A stretch of 38,302 nt of DNA, from NCBI RefSeq assembly GCF_947495675.1, contig NZ_CANLZX010000027.1:1-38302 (forward strand), in the 5' to 3' direction. Origin of the DNA: an uncultured Algibacter sp. (lineage in GTDB: Bacteria; Bacteroidota; Bacteroidia; Flavobacteriales; Flavobacteriaceae). The notes beneath the pieces were generated by a model, which was not told the origin of the DNA, did not search any database, and saw only the letters and a program-made list of their open reading frames with translations. The first letter of the stretch is position 1, and the number at the start of each line of letters is the position of its first letter. A program made the position numbers and the translations under genes. Positions 23,394 through 31,875 of the stretch are shown one piece after another.

Positions 23394-23414
23394 AAACTTT
23401 TATCCCGAAAGTTT
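23394..23414 (-). promoter_or_regulatory. Hairpin between riboswitch and receptor start
   Basis: AAACTTT (23394-23400) and AAAGTTT (23408-23414) form a perfect 7-bp stem with a 7-base loop. It has no T run after it on the minus strand, so it does not look like an intrinsic terminator. It may be part of the riboswitch's expression platform, which would then act on translation (inference). Confidence 0.4.
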
Positions 23415-23435
23415 AACTAAATAATTGTTTTGAAA

Positions 23436-23600
23436 ATGGCAGGTCTCCTGACTTGCGTCTTCATGTTGGTCTTCCCAAAGAGTTATCTTTAGTGACATTG
23501 AAGTTAAACATGAAGCGTTATAGCTTACAGTTGCGGGAACAGTTCTGGAATTAATTAAATATTGCACCAGATTCCCTTTTAATCCGTTTAGAAAAAACTA
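23436..23600 (-). ncRNA. Cobalamin riboswitch
   Basis: Read on the minus strand, the leader contains AAAAGGGAATCTGGTGC, then CTGTTCCCGCAACTGTAAGC, then TTTGGGAAGACC, and finally AGTCAGGAGACCTGCC (the B12 box, 23438-23453), the conserved blocks of the cobalamin aptamer in the right order. It lies 88 bases upstream of the TonB receptor ATG and should repress the receptor when B12 is plentiful. The downstream btuFCD-like genes are on the other strand and are not under it. The upstream boundary is approximate; a GTTTAG...CTAAAC hairpin at 23587-23604 precedes the aptamer. Confidence 0.92.
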
Positions 23601-23620
23601 AACAAAACCAAATTTCGCTG

Positions 23621-23628
23621 CAAAAGTA
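23621..23628 (-). promoter_or_regulatory. Putative -7 box (TACTTTTG) for the riboswitch transcript
   Basis: Reads TACTTTTG on the minus strand, about 20 bases before the aptamer. It lies after the stop of the 35-codon ORF, so the receptor mRNA could start here independently. Confidence 0.45.
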
Positions 23629-23658
23629 AATGTTTTAAACAAAGTAAAAAGGCAAACT

Positions 23659-23766
23659 TTACTTTTTCTTATTCAATTTATAAACAAGATAAATAAAGCC
23701 TGCAAGAAAATGTACTATAATAACACCAGCTACTATATATATTGTTAAATTTGAACCGTCTCGCAT
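23659..23766 (-). CDS. Very small single-pass membrane protein upstream of the riboswitch
   Basis: 35 residues: MRDGSNLT, a hydrophobic helix (about 9-29, IYIVAGVIIVHFLAGFIYLVY), and a basic end KLNKKK. The topology is well defined (polar N-terminus, positive C-terminus in the cytoplasm). It lies on the same strand as the riboswitch and receptor, 59 bases before the aptamer, and divergent from the btuF-like gene (69 bases). A TATTTTTG box at 23784-23791 precedes it by 17 bases. It is below usual gene-calling size; coding is likely but unproven, and no function is known. Confidence 0.5.
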   Translation of the reverse strand: MRDGSNLTIYIVAGVIIVHFLAGFIYLVYKLNKKK

Positions 23767-23783
23767 GGGGTTTATATTTTATA

Positions 23784-23791
23784 CAAAAATA
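23784..23791 (-). promoter_or_regulatory. Putative -7 box (TATTTTTG) of the 35-codon ORF
   Basis: Reads TATTTTTG on the minus strand, 17 bases before the ATG at 23766, in the divergent gap with the btuF-like gene. No -33 partner was recognised. Confidence 0.35.
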
Positions 23792-23835
23792 AAAATCTTA
23801 AATTATTTTGTGTGATACAAATGTTACATCTATTT

Positions 23836-24981
23836 ATGAAGTTTAATTATTATTTATTATTGATTGCTCTTGTTTTTTTAAACTGCAAAAACGAATCAAA
23901 AAAGCAACTACAAACACTCAATAAAAACCAAGAGATTCATTTAAAGTACGCCAAAGGTTTTTCTATTAAAGATTTTGGACATTATAAAATTTTACACATT
24001 ACAAAACCCTGGCCAAAAGCAGAAAAAAATTATCGTTACGTTATAATAAGTAAAGAAAACGCTGCTAAAGCAAGCTTTTTGAAAAATGAATATGATGGTA
24101 TAATTATACAACCTGTTGAAAAAATAGTAGTGACATCTACAACACATATTCCTGCATTAGAGCTTTTGGGTGTTGAACAAACTCTAATTGGTTTCCCTGG
24201 TATTGATTATATTTCTTCTAAAAAAATAAGACAGTATATTGATAATGGAACCATTAGAGAAATTGGCAAAAACGAAGGTTTAAATACCGAAGTGCTTTTA
24301 GATTTAAACCCTAATTTGGTAGTTGCTTTTGGAATTGATGGTAATAATCGATCTATTGAAACCATTAAAAAATCAGGGATACCCGTTATTTTTAATGGCG
24401 ATTGGGTTGAGAGTTCTCCACTTGCAAAAGCGGAATGGATAAAGTTCTTTGGTGTACTTTACAGTAAAGAAAAAGCAGCAGATTCTATATTTAATACCAT
24501 TGAAAAAAATTATTTAGAAGCAAAGCAATTAGCACAAAATGTAACTTCTAAACCAACTATTTTAAGTGGTGCTATGCACAGCGATATTTGGTATTTACCA
24601 AACGGTACAAGTACCGAAGCACAACTTTTAAAAGATGCCAACGTAAATTATTTATGGCAGAATAGTAAAGGAACTGGGAGTTTAAAATTAAACTTTGAGT
24701 CGGTTTTTGTAAAAGCTAAAAAAGCAGATATTTGGTTAAGTCCATCAAACTATTCAAGTTTACAAGCTTTAAAAAACGGGAATGAAAACCATGTACTTTT
24801 TGATGCTTTTAAAAATAAAAACATTTACACATTTACAAATACAACAGGTGCTTCAGGGGGTGTTTTATATTACGAATTAGGTATGACAAGGCCAGATTTA
24901 GTTTTAAAAGACCTTATTAAAATCTGTCATCCCGAATTATTAAAAAATTACGAACCATATTTTTTTAAAACTTTACAATAA
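23836..24981 (+). CDS. ABC transporter substrate-binding lipoprotein, probable BtuF-like
   Basis: 381 residues from ATG 23836 (MKFNYYLLLIALVFLNC, lipobox Cys17; the open frame from GTG 23812 adds nothing useful). It is a helical-backbone metal/corrinoid-binding protein: VEKIVVTSTTHIPALELLGVEQTLIGFPG, then ELGMTRPDLVLKDLIKICHP at the end, the pattern of BtuF/FecB-type receptors of Bacteroidota. A cobalamin ligand is inferred from the adjacent permease, ATPase and riboswitch-controlled receptor; a ferric siderophore is the main alternative. It is the first gene of a tight three-gene operon: the permease start directly abuts its stop. Confidence 0.85.
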   Translation: MKFNYYLLLIALVFLNCKNESKKQLQTLNKNQEIHLKYAKGFSIKDFGHYKILHITKPWPKAEKNYRYVIISKENAAKASFLKNEYDGIIIQPVEKIVVTSTTHIPALELLGVEQTLIGFPGIDYISSKKIRQYIDNGTIREIGKNEGLNTEVLLDLNPNLVVAFGIDGNNRSIETIKKSGIPVIFNGDWVESSPLAKAEWIKFFGVLYSKEKAADSIFNTIEKNYLEAKQLAQNVTSKPTILSGAMHSDIWYLPNGTSTEAQLLKDANVNYLWQNSKGTGSLKLNFESVFVKAKKADIWLSPSNYSSLQALKNGNENHVLFDAFKNKNIYTFTNTTGASGGVLYYELGMTRPDLVLKDLIKICHPELLKNYEPYFFKTLQ

Positions 24982-26013
24982 TTGCCTAATAAAAAAACAT
25001 ATCAAATTTCATTTATCATATTGATTGCAATTTTAATTGCATGTTTTTTTGTGAATATTAGTTTAGGGTCTGTATCAATACCTTTAAAATCTATTTTTAA
25101 TAGCTTAATAGGCAACCCTACAGAACATGAAACGTGGCAGTATATTGTTCAAAATTATAGATTACCAAAAGCACTAACTGCCATAATTGTAGGTTCTGGT
25201 TTGGGTATTTCAGGATTGCTAATGCAAACTCTATTTAGAAACCCTTTGGCTGGTCCTTTTGTTTTAGGTATTAGTTCTGGGGCAAGTTTAGGAGTCGCTT
25301 TAATAATTTTAGGTTCTGGAATTTTTGGTAGCATATTTGCATCCCTTTTTATCACAAAATGGGGTATTGTAATTGCCGCTAGTTTAGGTAGTTTTTTAGT
25401 ATTACTTATGGTTTTAATGGTTTCTATTAAAGTAAGAGATACCATGGCTATTTTAATAATTGGACTCATGTTTGCTAGTTTAACTGCAGCAATTGTTAGT
25501 GTACTCTCGTATTTTGGTTCTGCAGAACAATTACAACAGTATGTTTTTTGGGGTTTTGGTAGCCTAGGCAATTTATCTTGGCAAGACCTTAGCATTTTAT
25601 TTATTATTTATAGCTTAGGGCTTATTTTAAGTATAACATCCATCAAATCATTAAACTCATTACTTTTAGGAGAAAACTATGCAAAAAGCTTAGGCCTAAA
25701 CATAAAAAAAAGCCGGCTTATAATTATTATAGCAACTAGTTTGTTAGCAGGTGCCATAACAGCTTTTACAGGACCTATTGCGTTTATAGGATTAGCTATA
25801 CCACATATAACCAGACAAGTTTTTAACACCTCTAATCATAAAATACTTTTACCTGCAGTATTTTTATTTGGAGCTATTGTGATGTTAATTTGTGATAGTA
25901 TAGCACAATTACCTAATAGCGATTTCACTTTACCTATTAACGCTATTACTGCTTTAATAGGAGCGCCAGTTGTAATTTGGTTATTAGTTAGAAAACGAAA
26001 AATGGTATTTTAA
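24982..26013 (+). CDS. FecCD-family ABC permease, probable BtuC-like, TTG start
   Basis: A 343-residue inner-membrane permease with about ten hydrophobic helices. Family phrases: GLLMQTLFRNPLAGPFVLGISSGASLG, GLMFASLTAAIVSVLSYF and GPIAFIGLAIPHITR (cytoplasmic loop that contacts the ATPase). The start is TTG at 24982, the base after the TAA of the binding-protein gene (24979-24981); no ATG occurs before the conserved first helix, so re-initiation by coupled ribosomes is likely. Its stop overlaps the ATPase start as TAATG (26011-26015). Confidence 0.9.
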   Translation: MPNKKTYQISFIILIAILIACFFVNISLGSVSIPLKSIFNSLIGNPTEHETWQYIVQNYRLPKALTAIIVGSGLGISGLLMQTLFRNPLAGPFVLGISSGASLGVALIILGSGIFGSIFASLFITKWGIVIAASLGSFLVLLMVLMVSIKVRDTMAILIIGLMFASLTAAIVSVLSYFGSAEQLQQYVFWGFGSLGNLSWQDLSILFIIYSLGLILSITSIKSLNSLLLGENYAKSLGLNIKKSRLIIIIATSLLAGAITAFTGPIAFIGLAIPHITRQVFNTSNHKILLPAVFLFGAIVMLICDSIAQLPNSDFTLPINAITALIGAPVVIWLLVRKRKMVF

Positions 26014-26807
26014 TGGTCAACAATAACTCACATATCATTTTAAAAACTGAAGATTTATCTATTGGTTATGTTACCAAAAAATCTAAAACTATTGTTAGTT
26101 CAAACATAAATATTGAATTAAAAAAGGGAGAATTGGTTGGGCTAATAGGTGCAAATGGTATAGGAAAATCTACACTATTAAGATCTTTAACACATGTACA
26201 AAACCCTATTGAAGGAACTATCAAAATCAATAAAAAAAATATTTCAGACTATAATCCAATAGATTTAGCTAAAGTATTGAGCTTGGTACTAACCGAACAA
26301 GTAGCTTCCAAAAACTTATCTGTTTTTGAGTTGATAGCCTTAGGAAGACAGCCTTATACAAATTGGGTTGGCAATTTATCTGATGAAGATATAAATGCTA
26401 TTAATACAGCAATTAAACAAACAAATATTTCTGATTTAAAAAACAAAAAGTGTTTTGAGCTTAGCGATGGCCAATTACAAAAAGTGATGATTGCTCGCGC
26501 TTTAGCACAAGATACAGACTTAATTATTCTAGATGAACCTACTACGCATCTAGATATGTATCATAAAGCATACATTTTAAAATTACTTCAAAAATTAGCA
26601 AAAGACACAAATAAAACGATTCTATTCTCATCACATGAAATAGATTTGGCTATTCAGTTATGTGATAATTTAATTGTAATGACTAAAAATGAAGTTATTT
26701 CAGATACACCTTGTAATTTAATTTCTAGAGGAACTTTTTATAACTTATTCCCAAAAGATTTAATAGCTTTTGATGAGAAAACGGGAAGTTTTCGAGTTAA
26801 GAAATAG
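26013..26807 (+). CDS. ABC transporter ATP-binding protein, probable BtuD-like
   Basis: 264 residues. Walker A GANGIGKST (46-54), ABC signature as LSDGQLQK (150-157; Gly3 replaced by Asp, which is frequent in this subfamily), Walker B LIILDEPTTHLD (170-181) and the switch His in SSHEIDLA (about 207). It belongs to the FecE/BtuD/FhuC group and should power the permease at 24982. Its ATG overlaps the permease stop (TAATG), a sign of translational coupling. The gene ends the operon; no clear terminator follows. Confidence 0.92.
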   Translation: MVNNNSHIILKTEDLSIGYVTKKSKTIVSSNINIELKKGELVGLIGANGIGKSTLLRSLTHVQNPIEGTIKINKKNISDYNPIDLAKVLSLVLTEQVASKNLSVFELIALGRQPYTNWVGNLSDEDINAINTAIKQTNISDLKNKKCFELSDGQLQKVMIARALAQDTDLIILDEPTTHLDMYHKAYILKLLQKLAKDTNKTILFSSHEIDLAIQLCDNLIVMTKNEVISDTPCNLISRGTFYNLFPKDLIAFDEKTGSFRVKK

Positions 26808-26924
26808 TATAATTTTTCTTTTGCTTCTTAATTTTACCTACCTTTAGATAATTGAAAATCAATTTTTTAGCAACTTCTTCCCTATTTGTCCATGATTTTC
26901 TAATTGAATTAAAAATCCAATACA

Positions 26925-28616
26925 ATGAAATCATTAAAACCAATTACAGTAGTTTTTGTACTATTACTATGCTTTTTTAATTGTAAAAAAAACAAACCCA
27001 ATCCTGCATTAGCTTCTATAGATTTCCAAAGAGGTGATTTGTTATTGTGTGGAGATGGACAATTTGGAGAATTAAAATTTTCACTATCCTGTGATTATGA
27101 AACAAGAGAAACTTTCGATTTAGCTGTTGCTTTATTACATTCATTTCAATATAATGAATCTGAAAAAGCATTTGTAAAAGTAATTGATGAAGATCCAAAT
27201 TGTCCAATGGCATACTGGGGTGTTGCAATGAGTATTTATCATGCCGCTTGGTTTCCACCAACAGAAGCAGATTTAATAAAAGGCGCAGCGGTATTAAAAA
27301 TAGCTAAAGGTTTAGCTATGGACAATAAACAAAGGGATTATATAAATGCCATTGATGCTTTTTATACAGATTGGAAAACTATAGATCATAAAACAAGAGC
27401 TAAGAGGTTTGAGGTTAAAATGGAACAGATCTATTTAAAATATACTGAAGATATTGAAGCTGCTATTTTTTATTCATTAGCGTTGTTTTCAACTAGAGAT
27501 CGAGTTGGAAAAGATTTTATAAATGAAAGAAAAGCAGGAAAAATTCTTGAAAATTTATTTGTAGAAAACCCAAATCACCCAGGAATTGCTCATTATATCA
27601 TTCATAACTACGACAACCCTGTATTAGCAAAAAAGGGTTTAGAAACAGCAAGACGGTATGCAGATATTGCTCCTTCTTCAGCTCATGCCCAGCATATGCC
27701 CTCGCATATTTTTACAAGATTAGGTATATGGCAAGAATCAATAAATTCAAATTTACAATCAACAGAAAGCGCCAGATGCTATACAGAAGCTGCAGCATTA
27801 TCTGGATCATATTTTGAAGAACTACACGGTATAGATTATTTGGTATATGCCTATCTACAAAAAGGAGATAATGACAACGCAGAACTACAATACAATTTAA
27901 TTAAAGAACGAAAAAAATTTCACCCTCAAATGCTTATGGCATCAACCTATCCTTTAGCAGCTATACCTGCTAGACTTGCTCTTGAAAACAAAGATTGGAA
28001 AAAAGCAACTACTTTAAAATTACAGGACATAGAATTGAATTGGGAAGATTTCCCTTGGCAAGAAGCCATTCATCATTTTGCTGTTGCATTGGGAGCCGTA
28101 AACACAAAAGATTATAAAATTGTTGAACAAAAAATTGAAATTTTAAAAATTTTACATCAAAATCTAATAGCCCAAAATGATAAAACAAAAGCTATTCCAA
28201 TTAAACTAGTTGAGATTCAAATTAAAACTGTACAAGCTTGGTTAAGTTTTAGGCAAAATGATATTGTAAACGGACTCGCTTTAATGAAAGAAGCAGTAGA
28301 AATAGAAAACAAAACAAGTAAGCACCCAGTAACTCCTGGCGATGTTTTACCAGCAATAGAACTACTTGGCGATATGCTTTTAGAATTAAACAAACCCAAA
28401 GAAGCCTTATTAGTATTCGAAGAAAATTTAGCTGTACGCCCAAATAGATTTAATGGTATTTATGGAGCAGCAATAGCCGCAAAAAAATCTGGTGATTTAA
28501 ACAAAGCTACTTTGTACTTTAATCAACTTATTCAGTTAAGTGAGAATTCTAGTAGTGATAGAGCAGAACTATTAGAAGCTAAGGCTTTTGTTAAGAGTAA
28601 TCTCCAATCCATATAA
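26925..28616 (+). CDS. Tetratricopeptide-repeat lipoprotein
   Basis: 563 residues. The signal peptide has its lipobox Cys at FFNC (Cys20), so it is an envelope lipoprotein. The body is helical TPR: FQYNESEKAFVKVIDEDPNCPMAYWGVAMS is the first clear unit (about 85-110), followed by helices with AQHMPSHIFTRLGIWQESI (about 255-275), a phrase typical of a conserved family, and further TPRs near the end (KEALLVFEENLAVRPNRFNGIYGAAIAAKKSGD). Cys residues at the N-terminus (LLLCGDGQ, SLSCDYE) are worth noting. It starts 117 bases after the B12 operon and ends 3 bases before the SCO gene, so these two form an operon. The role is unknown. Confidence 0.85.
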   Translation: MKSLKPITVVFVLLLCFFNCKKNKPNPALASIDFQRGDLLLCGDGQFGELKFSLSCDYETRETFDLAVALLHSFQYNESEKAFVKVIDEDPNCPMAYWGVAMSIYHAAWFPPTEADLIKGAAVLKIAKGLAMDNKQRDYINAIDAFYTDWKTIDHKTRAKRFEVKMEQIYLKYTEDIEAAIFYSLALFSTRDRVGKDFINERKAGKILENLFVENPNHPGIAHYIIHNYDNPVLAKKGLETARRYADIAPSSAHAQHMPSHIFTRLGIWQESINSNLQSTESARCYTEAAALSGSYFEELHGIDYLVYAYLQKGDNDNAELQYNLIKERKKFHPQMLMASTYPLAAIPARLALENKDWKKATTLKLQDIELNWEDFPWQEAIHHFAVALGAVNTKDYKIVEQKIEILKILHQNLIAQNDKTKAIPIKLVEIQIKTVQAWLSFRQNDIVNGLALMKEAVEIENKTSKHPVTPGDVLPAIELLGDMLLELNKPKEALLVFEENLAVRPNRFNGIYGAAIAAKKSGDLNKATLYFNQLIQLSENSSSDRAELLEAKAFVKSNLQSI

Positions 28617-28619
28617 GAA

Positions 28620-29249
28620 ATGCTTAAAAACGGTACTTTCTTATTGATATTTATTAGTCTTATGGCTTGTAAACAGTCTTCCCAAAGAGTTTTACCTATT
28701 TACAATCCTACAAATTTTAACCCATCATTAGTAGATAAAAGCCTTAAAAATAAAAGTGAGAATCATACAGTTTCAGATTTTAATCTAATTAATCAAAATG
28801 GAATTAGTATTACTCAAGAAACTTACAAAAACAAGATTTACATTGCAGATTTCTTCTTTACACGTTGTGCAACAATTTGCCCAATCATGACAACTAATAT
28901 GGTAAAAATCCAAAATGCCTTTTTAAAGGATGATAATGTTATGTTTCTATCCATATCAGTTACACCAGAAATTGATAATATTTCAGTTTTAAAAGATTAC
29001 GCCATTAAGAAAGGCGTAATAGATAAAAAATGGAATGTAACCACAGGAAACAAAAAACACATATACAACTTGGCTCGAAAAAGTTACTTTGCTGTTGTAG
29101 AACAAGGTGACGGTGGCTTACAAGATTTTATCCATACCCCAAATTTTATTTTAATAGATAAAGAAAAACAAATTAGAGGTATCTATGATGGCACAAATAA
29201 TGAAGATATTAAGCGTATTATTGAGGATATAAAAATTCTATTAGATTAA
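28620..29249 (+). CDS. SCO1/SenC-family copper/thiol protein (lipoprotein)
   Basis: 209 residues with a lipobox (LMAC, Cys17) and a thioredoxin-like SCO domain. The copper-binding motif CATIC has Cys83 and Cys87, and the third ligand is His172 in FIHTPNF, so all three SCO copper ligands are present. FFFTRCATICPIMT and SISVTPEIDNISVL are family-typical. SCO proteins deliver copper to the CuA site of cytochrome oxidase or act as periplasmic thiol proteins. The ATG is 4 bases after the TPR gene's stop. No oxidase gene lies in the window. Confidence 0.92.
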   Translation: MLKNGTFLLIFISLMACKQSSQRVLPIYNPTNFNPSLVDKSLKNKSENHTVSDFNLINQNGISITQETYKNKIYIADFFFTRCATICPIMTTNMVKIQNAFLKDDNVMFLSISVTPEIDNISVLKDYAIKKGVIDKKWNVTTGNKKHIYNLARKSYFAVVEQGDGGLQDFIHTPNFILIDKEKQIRGIYDGTNNEDIKRIIEDIKILLD

Positions 29250-29270
29250 AATAAACTTACAGCTTTGTGT

Positions 29271-29301
29271 TTCGGTCTTCAAACTAAAAAAATTATCTTT
29301 G
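29271..29301 (+). promoter_or_regulatory. Probable rmuC promoter (TTCG-N19-TATCTTTG)
   Basis: TTCG at 29271-29274 and TATCTTTG at 29294-29301 are 19 bp apart, one mismatch from the full Bacteroidota promoter. Bases 29275-29301 match the purB upstream block (14871-14897) at 23 of 27 positions. Confidence 0.6.
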
Positions 29302-29319
29302 GCTATATTTCAATTCTAA

Positions 29320-30708
29320 ATGAACGACAGTCTTATTCTTATCCTATCTATTATAGCTGCAGCTGCTATTGGAGGTTATTTGGGCATGCTTTTCACAAAA
29401 CTTAAAAGTAAAAGTGAACAAAGTACGCTTGAAGAACGTAATACCAACCTTCAACAACAACTTAATGATTTCAAGGTTTTTCATGAAACTGAAAACGCAA
29501 AACAAAATGAAAATTTCAGCAATCAAATTGAAGAATTACGCCAATTTAATTCTAAAATTGAAAAAGAACGCGAAGAAATAAGAAGAGAAAAAGATTTTTT
29601 AAACACAGAATTAGCTAGAAAAAATTCTGAATACGAAAATCTACAAGAGCTAAATCTAAAACGCGATAAAGAACTTGAAGAACGTCAAGAACAATTACGT
29701 AAAGATTTTGAACTATTAGCTACTAAAATTCTTGATGAAAAGTCTGAAAAATTTACACTACAAAACAAAGAGAACATAAAAAATATTCTAAATCCGCTTC
29801 AAGAAAAGATAAAAAACTTTGAAGAAAAAGTGGATTTAACTCAAAAGGAAAGCATTAGTATGCATTCGGCTTTAAAAGAACAATTGTTAGGCTTAAAAGA
29901 CTTGAACCAACAAATGACTAAAGAAGCCACTAACCTAACTAGAGCCTTAAAAGGCGACAGTAAAATGCAAGGTAACTGGGGCGAATTAGTTTTAGAACGC
30001 GTTCTAGAAAAATCTGGTTTAGAGAAAGATAGAGAATATTTTGTACAGCAAAATTTTACAAGAGAAGATGGTTCTAGAGTTTTACCCGATGTGGTTTTAA
30101 ATCTTCCTGATGGTAAAAAAATGATTATTGATAGTAAAGTGTCTTTAACAGATTACGAACGCTTGGTAAATGCTGATGATGATGATAAAGCACAATTCCT
30201 AAAGGCTCATGTTAATTCTATTAGAAGGCATGTTGATCAATTGTCAGAAAAAAATTATCAAGATTTATACGATATAGAATCTCCAGATTTTGTGTTAATG
30301 TTTATTCCTATAGAACCTGCATTTGCAATAGTAGTAAATGAAGACAACGCTATTTACAATAAAGCTTTTGAGAAAAACATTGTAATTGTAACACCATCTA
30401 CCCTATTGGCGACCTTACGTACTATTGATAGCATGTGGAATAACGAAAAGCAACAACGTAACGCCATTGAAATAGCACGACAAGCAGGAGCTCTTTATGA
30501 TAAGTTTGAAGGATTAGTTAGTGACTTAACTGGTGTTGGCAAGAAAATTGACGCTGCTAAAAGTGACTATTCTGCTGCGATGAATAAATTAGTAGATGGC
30601 AGAGGTAACTTAATTACAAGTGTTGAAAAACTAAAAAAAATGGGAGCAAAAGCAAAAAAATCGCTTCCTGAAGCTATTATAAAACGTGCTGAAGAGGACG
30701 ACAATTAA
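29320..30708 (+). CDS. rmuC: DNA recombination protein RmuC
   Basis: 462 residues: an N-terminal membrane helix (about 5-25), a long coiled coil rich in Glu/Lys (about 35-205) and the RmuC nuclease-like domain (about 210-430), with MQGNWGELVLERVLEKSGL, DVVLNLPDGKKMIIDSKVSLTDYERL and FVLMFIPIEPAF, all family hallmarks. The ELVLE, DSK and related acidic residues are of PD-(D/E)xK type. RmuC limits inversion between repeats and affects phage and mobile-DNA interactions. The next gene starts 14 bases downstream. Confidence 0.95.
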   Translation: MNDSLILILSIIAAAAIGGYLGMLFTKLKSKSEQSTLEERNTNLQQQLNDFKVFHETENAKQNENFSNQIEELRQFNSKIEKEREEIRREKDFLNTELARKNSEYENLQELNLKRDKELEERQEQLRKDFELLATKILDEKSEKFTLQNKENIKNILNPLQEKIKNFEEKVDLTQKESISMHSALKEQLLGLKDLNQQMTKEATNLTRALKGDSKMQGNWGELVLERVLEKSGLEKDREYFVQQNFTREDGSRVLPDVVLNLPDGKKMIIDSKVSLTDYERLVNADDDDKAQFLKAHVNSIRRHVDQLSEKNYQDLYDIESPDFVLMFIPIEPAFAIVVNEDNAIYNKAFEKNIVIVTPSTLLATLRTIDSMWNNEKQQRNAIEIARQAGALYDKFEGLVSDLTGVGKKIDAAKSDYSAAMNKLVDGRGNLITSVEKLKKMGAKAKKSLPEAIIKRAEEDDN

Positions 30709-30721
30709 ACCACTTTTTTTT

Positions 30722-31069
30722 ATGAAATTTTTAATCAAAACATTTATAATACTATTAATAATTATCGCTGGAATTTTTAGCTTTATTTATTTTGTTCATT
30801 ATAGTGAGGGTGTAAGAGCAGGCAAACTAGTTAAGTTTAGCAATAAAGGGGTTTTATTTAAAACTTGGGAAGGAGAAATAAGTCAAGGAGTTTCTGATGC
30901 ACAAACCTTTGTGTTTTCGGTTGAAGACAATGAAAAACAAGCTATTGAAGATCTAAACAGATTACAAGGTAAATTTGTAAAATTACACTATTACGAGCGT
31001 TACAAAACCTTATTTTGGCTTGGTGATACCAAATATTTTATAACCAAAGTAGAAGAAGAAAAAAACTAA
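30722..31069 (+). CDS. Small membrane-anchored protein, unknown function
   Basis: 115 residues from ATG 30722; the frame is open back to 30686 but that overlaps rmuC. One N-terminal membrane helix (about 4-25), then an OB-like soluble part: YSEGVRAGKLVKFSNKGVLFKTWEGEISQG and KLHYYERYKTLFWLGDTKYFITKV. Homologues exist widely in Flavobacteriia and are, from memory, sometimes mislabelled as 6-phosphogluconate dehydrogenase, which this is not. It sits between rmuC and a thioesterase gene with short gaps, so it is probably co-transcribed. Confidence 0.75.
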   Translation: MKFLIKTFIILLIIIAGIFSFIYFVHYSEGVRAGKLVKFSNKGVLFKTWEGEISQGVSDAQTFVFSVEDNEKQAIEDLNRLQGKFVKLHYYERYKTLFWLGDTKYFITKVEEEKN

Positions 31070-31080
31070 ACAAATAATAT

Positions 31081-31626
31081 ATGTTTAAATACGCTAAAGA
31101 TTCACAAGTATCAATTACAGAACTAATGTTACCTGCTCATTCTAATTTTAGTGGTAAAATTCATGGTGGGCATATTTTAAACTTAATGGATCAAATTGCA
31201 TTTGCTTGTGCCTCAAAACACTCTAGACATTATTGTGTAACAGCATCTGTAAATCGTGTAGATTTTTTAAGTCCCATTGAAGTAGGAGAATTGGTTACAC
31301 TAAAAGCCTCTGTGAACTATACTGGGAGAACATCTATGGTAATTGGGCTTCGTGTTGAGTCGCAAAACATCCAAACTGGCGAAATAAAACATTGTAATTC
31401 ATCATACTTTACAATGGTAGCTAAAGATGAAAACGGTAAAAATGTTAAAGTTCCTGGTTTAATTTTAGACGACAAACAAAGTGTGAGGCGTTTTGCAAGA
31501 AGTATAGCTAGACAAGAGCAATCCAAAACAAGATCTTCTAGATTTAAATCATCAGAATTTAAAATGGAAGAGCATATTGATTTGATTAAAACCCAAAATG
31601 CTAAAATTGAATTATTTGAGTTATAG
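31081..31626 (+). CDS. Acyl-CoA thioesterase (hotdog fold)
   Basis: A 181-residue cytosolic enzyme that hydrolyses acyl-CoA to free acid and CoA. Hotdog-fold features: HSNFSGKIHGGHILNLMDQIAFACASKHS (about 20-48; Asn22 and Asp37 are the likely catalytic pair), VTASVNRVDFLSPIEVGELV and GRTSMVIGLRVESQN. It belongs to the BACH/YciA-like group. The tail (about 150-181) is charged and contains no extra domain. The gap to the carB terminator (31627-31877) holds no gene. Confidence 0.9.
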   Translation: MFKYAKDSQVSITELMLPAHSNFSGKIHGGHILNLMDQIAFACASKHSRHYCVTASVNRVDFLSPIEVGELVTLKASVNYTGRTSMVIGLRVESQNIQTGEIKHCNSSYFTMVAKDENGKNVKVPGLILDDKQSVRRFARSIARQEQSKTRSSRFKSSEFKMEEHIDLIKTQNAKIELFEL

Positions 31627-31837
31627 TTATCTAAAACATGACTTTAATAAACTATAAGCACACTTGAAGTATTAAAAAACATAAGCCCCTACCCTAAGGT
31701 CTTTATCTAAAACAAATCTTGGCGGTTAAATGTGTTAGGAATTAATGTATTTGTTGATGCCCTTTTTGTTTTGTAGTACTATTGAAACACAAAAAACGAT
31801 TACCAAAATACTTGTATTCATGAGTTTAATATTTTAA

Positions 31838-31872
31838 CGAATAAGGCTCGTCCTTACGGGTAACGGGTAACA
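31838..31872. repeat. Possible relic of the intergenic repeat family
   Basis: On the minus strand this reads GGTGTTACCCGTTACCCGTAAGGACGAGCC, which resembles the GCGTTACC...AGGGTCGGGC start of the elements at 10063 and 18771 but is too diverged to be sure. It also contains a GGGTAAC doublet. The rest of 31627-31837 shows nothing I can name. Confidence 0.25.
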
Positions 31873-31875
31873 CCA

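Noticed and set aside
30686..30721. Longer starts for several genes (for example 30686, 4611, 3797, 9249, 23395)
   Set aside because: These extensions overlap neighbouring genes, cross promoter boxes or precede clear signal peptides, so the later starts were taken.
31735..31837. Two overlapping tiny ORFs (30 codons plus strand from 31745, 28 codons minus strand from 31821)
   Set aside because: They overlap on opposite strands in AT-rich sequence, and only the minus one has a helix-like stretch; not enough to call either.
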